Shown here: positions 15,270-22,198 of the stretch, piece by piece
Layout: every line of letters starts with the position of its first letter
Numbering within the stretch: the first letter of the stretch is position 1
Assembly: GCA_937880175.1 (NCBI GenBank)
Contig: CALFLO010000148.1
Coordinates: forward strand, 1-22,198
Direction: 5' to 3'
From: an uncultured Gluconobacter sp.
Lineage (GTDB): Bacteria; Pseudomonadota; Alphaproteobacteria; Acetobacterales; Acetobacteraceae
DNA: 22,198 nt
Notes under the pieces: generated by a model
What the model was told of the DNA's origin: nothing
The model's database searches: none
What the model saw: the letters and a program-made list of their open reading frames with translations, nothing else
Program-made: the position numbers and the translations under genes

Positions 15270-16949
15270 ATGAGTGATATTGACAACGAGATTAGGAGCC
15301 CGGAGGACACGATACGCGCTATTCTCGCAATCCCGCATCCGGACGAGGCGTTAGAAGCCTGGTGCAGTGCTCGTCTACAATTCCCTCAATATAGCGTATT
15401 CTGGGCGCACGAAATTGCCTCTCTTCTGGTGGTAGGTCGCCATGAAGACGCCGAAAACCGTGCTCGTGACGCACTGAAAAATTTCCCCGGCCATATTGAT
15501 ATCATTGCACAGGCTATCACGGCGTTCATTTATCGTCAGAACTGGGTCGAAGCGACCTGTCTCGTCAAGGCGATGTCCGAAGAGTTTGCGGATCATCCTT
15601 ATGTCCGTAAAAATGGAGCCACAATACGCAGAGACGTCGCTAGAGGTTTGTCTGGTATTTCTGATGAAACCCTCGCTAAGCTAGCACTGGAAGCCGAGAG
15701 CAAGAACGACTGGAGCATATCAGTCACAATCCGGGAAATATTGCTCGACCGTCGTCCATCCGATAATATCCTTCAGGCTGTATTGGCGCGTGCACTCTTT
15801 CATGCGGGAGAAGTGGCGACAGCCGAGACATATCTCGACAAGGCTATAGAATTTTTCGTTGATAACGAAGAACTAGCTGTTTTGCATGCTCTATGCGCCA
15901 CTCGAAAAGGCGATACGGTTGTCGCCTCGAAGCGTTGGGACGATATATCTGTCCGATTTCCACAATCTCTCTTTGTACTTCGCAAGCAAGTCGAGACTCT
16001 GGTCGAAAGCAAGGCTTTCGATAAAGTGCGCCCTAAACTTGCTGCACTGCTAGAGAGTTCTCCCGATGATATTGAGCTGCGCATCTGGGAAGTCAAAGTC
16101 GCTGAAGGGCAGGGGGAGTGGACGCAAGCTGTTTCGCTCTGGGATCGGCTCGCAATGCGCTATCCGGACAATCACGATTTTAGAAACGGTTGGGCAAGAG
16201 CCTTGGGGCAAGCTCAGTTTTTATCATTTGATGCCGCCAGCACGGTTCTGTCTGCTCCTTTGGAGGGAACGGGCAATGCTGCTGACACACCGGCGCAGAA
16301 GATACTTGCGCTGCGTTTCGAAGGGCTTGGTGACCACTGCGAATTTGGTCTGGTCCAGCGACATATGGGAGCAGAGCCGCTTAGTCTTTTCCGTTTTACG
16401 GCTGTCTCTGCGGCAACACTTACCAAGTTGCTTGGGGAGTCTCTGGAACCTCTGGGTGATCCAGAGTTCACTGAAGTCGTTTTGACGCAGCAAAAGGAAT
16501 ACATGCTGCGTGATACACGCGATTTTTATATGATGCACTGCTTTCTTCATGAAGGTGAGATCGAGGCAGAAACCCTCCGTAAGCAGCAGATCCGGCGTAT
16601 TGGCTTCCTGCGTAGAAAGCTGATCGACGATCTTGAACGCGGTGATAAGGTATTTGTTCATAAATCTTCGCATTCACGGATTGAAAACGATGTAGCGGTG
16701 GAGCTGCAATATTCTCTTAGAGCCTATAATGACAATAACGTTCTTCTTGTTATTCGACATGAAGAAGTTGGTCATGAATCGGGAACGGTCGAAGTATTGA
16801 GGCCTGGTCTCCTCGTGGGTTATCTTGGTGGTTTATACGGGCAACCTCTGGAAGATATTGATTTTCAATCCTGGCACAAAATTCTTGTACGCGCGGATCA
16901 ATATCGCGCTGCCTATCAAGGCGAGCAAACTGAAGAGCAGGGCGAATGA
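15270..16949 (+). CDS. TPR protein with conserved C-terminal domain of unknown function
   Basis: Residues 1-330 or so of this 559-aa protein are TPR-like helical repeats (for example ALARALFHAGEVATAETYLDKAIEFF). From about 348, a distinct domain begins with LRFEGLGDHCEFGLVQRHMGAEPLSLFRF and continues to YLGGLYGQPLEDIDFQSWHKIL; it includes VFVHKSSHSRI and VLLVIRHEE. I have seen similar (E/D)xCEFG-QRHxGAEPL segments in uncharacterised alphaproteobacterial proteins, often near glycosyltransferases, but know no function for them. Conserved Cys, His and Glu residues leave room for catalysis. GGAG 5 nt before ATG 15270 supports the start, and the stop overlaps the next reading frame. There is no signal peptide. 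Confidence 0.75.
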   Translation: MSDIDNEIRSPEDTIRAILAIPHPDEALEAWCSARLQFPQYSVFWAHEIASLLVVGRHEDAENRARDALKNFPGHIDIIAQAITAFIYRQNWVEATCLVKAMSEEFADHPYVRKNGATIRRDVARGLSGISDETLAKLALEAESKNDWSISVTIREILLDRRPSDNILQAVLARALFHAGEVATAETYLDKAIEFFVDNEELAVLHALCATRKGDTVVASKRWDDISVRFPQSLFVLRKQVETLVESKAFDKVRPKLAALLESSPDDIELRIWEVKVAEGQGEWTQAVSLWDRLAMRYPDNHDFRNGWARALGQAQFLSFDAASTVLSAPLEGTGNAADTPAQKILALRFEGLGDHCEFGLVQRHMGAEPLSLFRFTAVSAATLTKLLGESLEPLGDPEFTEVVLTQQKEYMLRDTRDFYMMHCFLHEGEIEAETLRKQQIRRIGFLRRKLIDDLERGDKVFVHKSSHSRIENDVAVELQYSLRAYNDNNVLLVIRHEEVGHESGTVEVLRPGLLVGYLGGLYGQPLEDIDFQSWHKILVRADQYRAAYQGEQTEEQGE

Positions 16950-16963
16950 GGAGAGATGTTTTG

Positions 16964-18661
16964 ATGCACGTCATGTCAGAAAAGACCGCCGCGCCCGATG
17001 CGCTGAAAGTGTTGACGGCAATTGCCTCTCACGCTGCGGTCATGCCAAACAAAGCTGCGCTTCATTTGCTACGCGATGGAGAATGGTCCACCATAAGTTA
17101 CGCGGGACTTCTTGCTGAGACTGAAGCCTGGGCGCGCTATTTTCTCAGTTTGGGTTTGCCTGCGAATAGCGTTGTATTTTTCGTTCTCCGTCATCGGCGT
17201 GAAGCCTATCCAGCTTTTCTTGGCGCCATGCGGGCAGGGTTGATTCCATCTTTTCTACCCTTCCCAACACCGAAACAGGATCACGAGACGTATTGGAAGG
17301 GCCACGCCGTTCTTCTCGATCGTATCAAACCATCAGCAATTGTCTCTTACGGCGATAATGTTGCTCTTCTTGCGGCATTGGTGTCACAGTTATCCTGTGC
17401 TGTTTTGGATATTGAGGAGATTTTACCACTCCCTATTCTCACAACCTTACTTCCATCTCTGGATGAGGTAGAAGGAGATAAGGCGACGGCGCTGCTTCAA
17501 CATAGTTCTGGCACCACAGGCCTGAAAAAAGGCGTCATGCTCGATTTCGAGCAGATCCGACTGCAAATTAAAGCCTTCTCGACAAGCTCCTGCATTGATG
17601 AAAGGAGTGTGATCGTCAGTTGGCTTCCGATCTATCATGACATGGGTCTTATCGCCTGCTTCCTGCTGCCCTTTACGATGGGAGCAACAATCACAGCAAT
17701 TGATCCATTCGACTGGCTCAAGCGGCCAGACATGCTACTGACGTTGATCGAAGAGTATGGAGGAACACATTGCTGGCTTCCAAACTTTGCCTACAACCAC
17801 CTTGTCCGAACGCGCAACCGCAATAGAACTTATGATCTCTCGTCAATGGTCGCCTTCCTGAGTGGTTCGGAACCGGCGAAGCCTGAGACTATGGATCGTT
17901 TCCGGGAAATATTTACAGCACAGGGGTTGCGCTCCGGCGTTCTTCAGGTCGCTTATGGGATGGCCGAGACTGTATTGGGTGTTTCACAGACAAAAGTTGG
18001 CCGTGATCCGAAATGCGTTTATCTGGAGCTTCGTCCTTTAGTTGAAGCTCGGAAAGTCGTGCAGGTTGCTCCTCAAGACAAGACTGCGAAGGTCGCTTTT
18101 CTGTCATGTGGCTTGCCTTTGAAAGATGTGAGTTTTCAGATTGATTCGCCTGAAGGGGAGGACGTCGGGGAAGTTCTCCTGCGTGCACCGTTCATGTTTT
18201 CTGGATATTATCTCAACGAAGAGGCTACGCGTCAGGCTTTCCGAGATGGGTGGTACGCGACTGGAGATTCAGGATTCATCCTGGATGGAGAACTTTATAT
18301 TTGCGGTCGCCTCAAGGAAATTTTGATTGTTCACGGCCGCAATTATTACGCGACGGATATTGAAAATATTGTCTCGGCTATTCCAGGGGTCAAGCCGGGA
18401 CGTGCGGTCTGTTTTGGCTTGTATGATGCCGGATCTGCCAGCGAAGAAGCTGTACTTCTGGCGGAAAGCGAAATTGAGGATCCGGAAATGCTTGAAAAGC
18501 TGCGTCAAAGCATTCGTGAAACGGTATTCAACCGACTTGAGCTGACAGTCAGGAAAATTGAAATATTGCCGCTTAGCCAGATCGTAAAGACGACAAGTGG
18601 AAAAATTAGCCGTGAAGATAACCGCACACGTTATCTCGAACGCCTGAACCAGGGCGCATGA
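16964..18661 (+). CDS. stand-alone fatty acyl-AMP ligase
   Basis: This adenylating enzyme of 565 aa has the A3 loop QHSSGTTGLKKG (SSGTTG at 181-186), the FAAL-type SWLPIYHDMGLI, AYGMAE, TGDSGF, a classical A8 hinge (GRLKEILIVHGRNYYATDIENIV) and the C-terminal KTTSGKISR. FAALs activate an acid as acyl-AMP and hand it to a carrier protein; the likely carrier is the discrete ACP of this operon. Unlike the minus-strand FAAL it has no fused carrier. Start ATG 16964 is preferred because GAGGAGAG (16948-16955) lies at suitable distance. An ATG at 16946, overlapping the previous stop, would lack that spacing, and 16973 is also possible. The stop forms an ATGA overlap with the SGNH gene. Confidence 0.85.
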   Translation: MHVMSEKTAAPDALKVLTAIASHAAVMPNKAALHLLRDGEWSTISYAGLLAETEAWARYFLSLGLPANSVVFFVLRHRREAYPAFLGAMRAGLIPSFLPFPTPKQDHETYWKGHAVLLDRIKPSAIVSYGDNVALLAALVSQLSCAVLDIEEILPLPILTTLLPSLDEVEGDKATALLQHSSGTTGLKKGVMLDFEQIRLQIKAFSTSSCIDERSVIVSWLPIYHDMGLIACFLLPFTMGATITAIDPFDWLKRPDMLLTLIEEYGGTHCWLPNFAYNHLVRTRNRNRTYDLSSMVAFLSGSEPAKPETMDRFREIFTAQGLRSGVLQVAYGMAETVLGVSQTKVGRDPKCVYLELRPLVEARKVVQVAPQDKTAKVAFLSCGLPLKDVSFQIDSPEGEDVGEVLLRAPFMFSGYYLNEEATRQAFRDGWYATGDSGFILDGELYICGRLKEILIVHGRNYYATDIENIVSAIPGVKPGRAVCFGLYDAGSASEEAVLLAESEIEDPEMLEKLRQSIRETVFNRLELTVRKIEILPLSQIVKTTSGKISREDNRTRYLERLNQGA

Positions 18662-20697
18662 TTGGGGCGCCCTTTCTTCAGGTGCCACGAACATTTGAAT
18701 GCCTAATGATGTTATCCTACTTTTTGGGCGGGATTGCAGTTGTGTCATGCAATGCGCGCGCCTCCGAAACTGAAAAGTCGGTGGGGGCGTGCATCGTCTC
18801 AACGCCTGTTACTCAACGGGCGCCGACCCCCAGAGATGATACGCAGCGCGGTTATGCAGCGGGAGATCTGTGGAATTGGCCGGGTCATGGATTATGGCGC
18901 TGTACCGATCCTTCGCCTGACGCCGCGCGTTGGGTCAGGTTACCCACGGGAATATTGCCTCTTGATGCAGTGCCTGGCCTTCCGCTGCATGGTTATGGGA
19001 CGCGCAGATTACGAAAAGAGTATAATGGACCCTTGCTTACGGTTAAATCTGTTGTAGGGAAAGCGATAGAAATCGGTGCTCGGGCGGATGGTAATGTCGA
19101 TATTGGTGCACTGGCAGAAATACAACAAGCTCAGGTTATAGAAAGAGGTGTAGCTCCCAGAGCATGGAGTATCGAGGTTACTAAGTGGTATGATCAAGGT
19201 GAACAGAAAACCGTCAATAACCTGATAGTACCGAATGGATCTTATTCGCCGCAAATATCTACACAATATATGACGGCAGGGTCTCCGCATATTGCTTTTG
19301 CATCAGGGTCTGTCAATTACCTGACGGCATCTACTCCGCAGATGCCGCGTCTTTACGCGTCCGGCCTGAATGCGAATACAACCGATGCTTCTGTCGTGGT
19401 CCTTATGCGTTCAGCTTACAACGGTGTGAACGCAGCGGCTGTAAGCTTTTCCGATACTGCGGGCTATCCGTTATTTTTGGCTTCAAGCTATCTGGCGTCA
19501 GGGCATTCTGATGCCAAAAAGCAAGTTTATGGGTCGATCGCCGTTGGTCTGGCGGGTATCGGAGCAGAAACATATCAGACTCCTCTTTTCGCGCCCCTGA
19601 CGCCTGCCGTTATCGCCATGACGGCTTCGGGGAGCAATCTTTCGGTTTCGGTCAATGAGCAGAACTGGCATTGGGCGACTGACCATGCATTGAAATTGAG
19701 CAATGTTTCTTATAGCGCGGGGCAGGCCTACGCGACCCTCTCAGGCGTTAAGGGCCTGACCACTGGAATGGCTGTGAAAGGCAAGGGACTTCCTGCGCAT
19801 GTGATAATCGCGGCGCTCCAAGCTTCGCCTCCTATGATACAGTTTAACCAGAATGCCTCGGAAGCACTTTCTCAAGGCGAAATTAGTGTAATCCCATTTG
19901 CGGAGCACAAGACGTCCGGAGGGCTAGTGCTCAATGGTGTGGATTCCCATGGTTCGGCAGGGCAAGGCGGCGAAACCTTTTCAGCCGTCATCGTTGGCCC
20001 CGCCTTGACGACGGCGCAACAAGCCGCAGTGTATGCAGCACTGGTTGAAACTTTTGGCCTTACACCACAGGTTCGTGACCGATTGCTGATAGTGGGGGCG
20101 TCTACCGAAGCGGGTGTTGGTGGCTGGGCGGATGCTAATCCTGGTTTGGTGGCGACTGAAGAGATGAAATGGCCCGTTGTTGCCTATAATCAAGCGATCG
20201 GTGGTCAGCAGCTTGAAGCCTTAGATGATTCTTCTGTGCTGTCACTTTTTTCTCACATGGAAGCACCACTTTATTCACCGTATGGGCTCAATCTCCTGTA
20301 TCTTGGAGAAGGTGCAGCCGGTAACAGTCTCCTAGCAGGACAGCAGCCCGACGCTGTTCTTGCGAGCTATCAGCACTGGGTGGCGAAGGGGCGCCACCTT
20401 GGTGGTAATATCATGCTGGGGACAGAGACGCTGGTTCCTGGTGTGAAGAACTCTTCTATTCGGAAGTCGTATAACACTGGCCTTAGAAGTCTGCGACCAA
20501 GCTATGACGGGCTTCTTGATCTTGCGGATGATCCCATTCTTGGTTCTGATAACATACTGAGCGACCGCACGTTGACGGCTCCTGATACCATTCATCACAC
20601 GACTTATTACCAATCGGTGGAAGGTAAACTGATGGCATCCGTGTTTGATGCAATGTTCAGTGATGCCACCATCCAACAACACCCCGGTTGCCCCTGA
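18658..20697 (+). CDS. exported SGNH hydrolase with arabinofuranosidase-B-like domain
   Basis: This 679-aa modular protein has an N-terminal export signal (MMLSYFLGGIAVVSCNARAS; VVSC fits a lipobox, and ARA/SE would be a signal peptidase I site). A small WxW-rich module follows (GDLWNWPGHGLWRCTD), then at about 105-235 a segment like the ArabFuran-catal/GH54 lectin-like fold (YNGPLLTVKS, WYDQG). A beta-rich insert at about 345-405 (ATLSGVKGLTTGMAVKGKGLP) resembles phage-tail repeats. The C-terminal SGNH esterase domain has GAS with Ser482, AIGGQQ, GEGAAGN and D643xxH646. It probably removes or transfers acyl groups on an exported glycan. ATG 18658 overlaps the FAAL stop; ATG 18706 would give a neater signal peptide. 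True GH54 activity is not shown, because I cannot place its catalytic acids. Confidence 0.72.
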   Translation: MIGAPFLQVPRTFECLMMLSYFLGGIAVVSCNARASETEKSVGACIVSTPVTQRAPTPRDDTQRGYAAGDLWNWPGHGLWRCTDPSPDAARWVRLPTGILPLDAVPGLPLHGYGTRRLRKEYNGPLLTVKSVVGKAIEIGARADGNVDIGALAEIQQAQVIERGVAPRAWSIEVTKWYDQGEQKTVNNLIVPNGSYSPQISTQYMTAGSPHIAFASGSVNYLTASTPQMPRLYASGLNANTTDASVVVLMRSAYNGVNAAAVSFSDTAGYPLFLASSYLASGHSDAKKQVYGSIAVGLAGIGAETYQTPLFAPLTPAVIAMTASGSNLSVSVNEQNWHWATDHALKLSNVSYSAGQAYATLSGVKGLTTGMAVKGKGLPAHVIIAALQASPPMIQFNQNASEALSQGEISVIPFAEHKTSGGLVLNGVDSHGSAGQGGETFSAVIVGPALTTAQQAAVYAALVETFGLTPQVRDRLLIVGASTEAGVGGWADANPGLVATEEMKWPVVAYNQAIGGQQLEALDDSSVLSLFSHMEAPLYSPYGLNLLYLGEGAAGNSLLAGQQPDAVLASYQHWVAKGRHLGGNIMLGTETLVPGVKNSSIRKSYNTGLRSLRPSYDGLLDLADDPILGSDNILSDRTLTAPDTIHHTTYYQSVEGKLMASVFDAMFSDATIQQHPGCP

Positions 20698-20717
20698 GGC
20701 AAGAAGATTAAAAAATT

Positions 20718-22160
20718 ATGATAACCAAAATTTTCACAACAGTCGATCAGGACGCTTTTGCAGCTTTGTCGGGCGATTATAATCCAATGCACATGGATAC
20801 AACTGCTGCAAGGCGAACAGTTGCGGGCGCGCCTGTCGTGCATGGTGTTCAGGTGATGCTCTGGGCGTTGGAGGAAATCGCGGCAGAATGCCCCATGGCG
20901 CTTCTTTCCGAGCTTGATGCCGATTTTGCACGGTTCGTATATGTCGGCGCATCCGTGTCTCTAGACTGGACATTCGGGTCAGGGGGCGACCTTCGAATTA
21001 AAGTGACTGATGAAAGTTGCTGTCTGGCACAATACCGGCTTCGTTTTGGTGTGCGGCCGGCAGTGGTGGACTGGTCGCCTTGCGCTTCTACCGACGAGCT
21101 TTATGCGGCCCATTGTAATGACCCATTAGATAGATCGTGGGATCATATCGGGACAGTGGGAGGACGGGTTGCGTTTTATAAAAAACCTGGCACTGCTTGC
21201 GTGGCTTACCCAAAACTCGGAGATGCCCTTGGCGGCGAACGTATCGCGGGTTTTCTTGCAATGACACGTCTGGTTGGAATGGTAGCGCCAGGTCTGCATT
21301 CGACGTTCCACAAGATCAGCGCAACGCTTACCGATGAAGAATGTTCACCTGAAATTCTGGAATTCGCACCATTTCAGGTGAACGAGCGTTTTCATCTGGT
21401 GTCATTTTCCGTGCGCTCTTCCGGTGTCTCGGGAATGCTCAGAGCTTCGCGTCGTCCCCTTCCATTACAGCAGCCGTCAAGCGCTGAACTGGGTCACGTG
21501 GTGGGAGTATCTAATGCCGAAGCTTATGTGGGGCATGTTGCACTTGTGGTCGGAGGGTCACGAGGAATCGGCGAGGTTGTCGCAAAGCTTCTGGGTCTTG
21601 CGAAGGTCGAGGTTATCGTCACTTATGTCGTGGGAGAGGATGACGCCAATGCCGTCGTCGCCGATATTCGCAGCGCCGGGGGTAAAGCACATGCGCACAG
21701 GCTTGATGTTAGGGAGGAGTTTGCCTCACAGATCATGGATCTTCCAGCAACGCCACGTTCTCTGTATTATTTCGCTACAGAGCGTATTGTTCCACGTATA
21801 AGTCGGTCATACGACCCAAAGTTATTTAACAGATATTGTGATATTTATCTGAATTCTTTCCAGAAATTATGTCAATCTCTCATAGTTAAGGGTCAGACAC
21901 TTCATGTTTTTTATCCTTCGACAGTCTATGTTGAGTCTGCTCCTGCGGGTTTGGTAGAATATGGAATGGCAAAGGCTGCCGCCGAGATTCTGGCGATTGA
22001 TCTGTCGCGTGCAGGAAGTGGTATTTGCGTTGAGACAGTCCGGCTGCCACGTCTGCCAACTGATCAGACAAACAGCCTGATTAAAGAGCAAGGAACAGAA
22101 TCCATAGCAGAACGTCTCTGGCCGATTATACGTCGTATTGAATCTTTCGGAGGCAAATAG
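20718..22160 (+). CDS. fused MaoC-type dehydratase / SDR ketoreductase
   Basis: This 480-aa two-part enzyme starts with a MaoC hot-dog domain carrying the hydratase motif SGDYNPMHMD (Asp20, His25) and AGAPVVHG. A second hot-dog-like half follows to about residue 260 (RLVGMVAPGLHSTF...FHLVSFSVRSSG). From 272 on it is a short-chain dehydrogenase: cofactor loop GGSRGIG (279-285), catalytic Ser401, Tyr415 and Lys419 in a YxxxK arrangement. Such pairs interconvert 3-ketoacyl, (R)-3-hydroxyacyl and enoyl thioesters, so this protein may make or adjust a 3-hydroxyacyl unit bound to ACP or CoA. The start has AAGAAG upstream and lies 20 nt after the previous stop. All catalytic residues are in place. 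Whether both activities act on the same substrate is inference. Confidence 0.87.
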   Translation: MITKIFTTVDQDAFAALSGDYNPMHMDTTAARRTVAGAPVVHGVQVMLWALEEIAAECPMALLSELDADFARFVYVGASVSLDWTFGSGGDLRIKVTDESCCLAQYRLRFGVRPAVVDWSPCASTDELYAAHCNDPLDRSWDHIGTVGGRVAFYKKPGTACVAYPKLGDALGGERIAGFLAMTRLVGMVAPGLHSTFHKISATLTDEECSPEILEFAPFQVNERFHLVSFSVRSSGVSGMLRASRRPLPLQQPSSAELGHVVGVSNAEAYVGHVALVVGGSRGIGEVVAKLLGLAKVEVIVTYVVGEDDANAVVADIRSAGGKAHAHRLDVREEFASQIMDLPATPRSLYYFATERIVPRISRSYDPKLFNRYCDIYLNSFQKLCQSLIVKGQTLHVFYPSTVYVESAPAGLVEYGMAKAAAEILAIDLSRAGSGICVETVRLPRLPTDQTNSLIKEQGTESIAERLWPIIRRIESFGGK

Positions 22161-22198
22161 GTCTTCTATATTGTATTGAGAAAAGATTTTTTGAGCGG

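Noticed and set aside
16224..16673. 149-aa minus-strand reading frame within the TPR gene
   Set aside because: No motif or ribosome site; overlaps a conserved domain on the plus strand.
2296..18661. A polyketide or nonribosomal peptide synthase cluster
   Set aside because: Adenylating enzymes and carriers are present but no ketosynthase, acyltransferase, condensation or thioesterase domain.
18269..18802. 177-aa minus-strand reading frame across the FAAL/SGNH junction
   Set aside because: It spans two coupled plus-strand genes and shows no recognisable domain.
22161..22198. Terminator or further gene after the last CDS
   Set aside because: Only 38 bases remain; an A/T-rich run is present but no stem is visible.

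Overview
The window carries a divergently transcribed biosynthetic locus of about 22 kb that combines glycosyltransferases with acyl-activating and acyl-carrier enzymes. It is most likely a gene cluster for an acyl-modified cell-surface glycan or glycolipid. The host looks like an alphaproteobacterium, and an acetic acid bacterium (Acetobacteraceae) is my best guess from the style of the IS3-type element, the GT61-TPR and repeat-containing glycosyltransferases and the moderate GC. That assignment is inference; no rRNA or other marker gene is present.

Left edge (1-218): the 3' end of an IS3-family insertion sequence. The transposase remnant has an in-frame TGA where the family normally has a Trp codon, and it contains a perfect 38-bp palindrome. 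The outer terminus of the element supplies the stop codon of the adjacent glycosyltransferase, which has probably lost its last 20 or so residues.

Left arm, minus strand (7187 down to 216): a LuxR-type regulator, a GT61 glycosyltransferase fused to TPR repeats, a fatty acyl-AMP ligase (FAAL) fused to a C-terminal carrier domain, and a WsaF-like glycosyltransferase with N-terminal repeats. The last three are tightly packed (GTGA overlap, then a 1-nt gap) and look like one operon. The regulator lies 39 nt upstream in the same direction.

Centre (7188-7703): an AT-rich divergent control region with dyads, a hairpin that would sequester a perfect Shine-Dalgarno sequence, a 58-aa protein of unknown function, and a strong intrinsic terminator.

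Right arm, plus strand (7704-22160): FkbH-like HAD protein, discrete acyl carrier protein, a second repeat-containing glycosyltransferase, a secreted GH99/WbsX-like protein, an acyl-CoA ligase, a TPR protein with a conserved C-terminal domain, a stand-alone FAAL, an exported SGNH hydrolase with an arabinofuranosidase-B-like domain, and a MaoC-hot-dog/SDR fusion. Many junctions are ATGA overlaps, so this looks like one long operon.

How it may work (inference): the FAALs and FkbH load acyl and glyceryl units onto the two carriers. The acyl-CoA ligase and the MaoC-SDR enzyme supply or adjust a 3-hydroxyacyl unit. The three glycosyltransferases build the glycan, and the exported GH99-like and SGNH proteins trim or (de)acylate it. 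No ketosynthase, thioesterase, obvious acyltransferase, flippase, polymerase or exporter is visible, so those steps must be encoded elsewhere or by the uncharacterised domains here.
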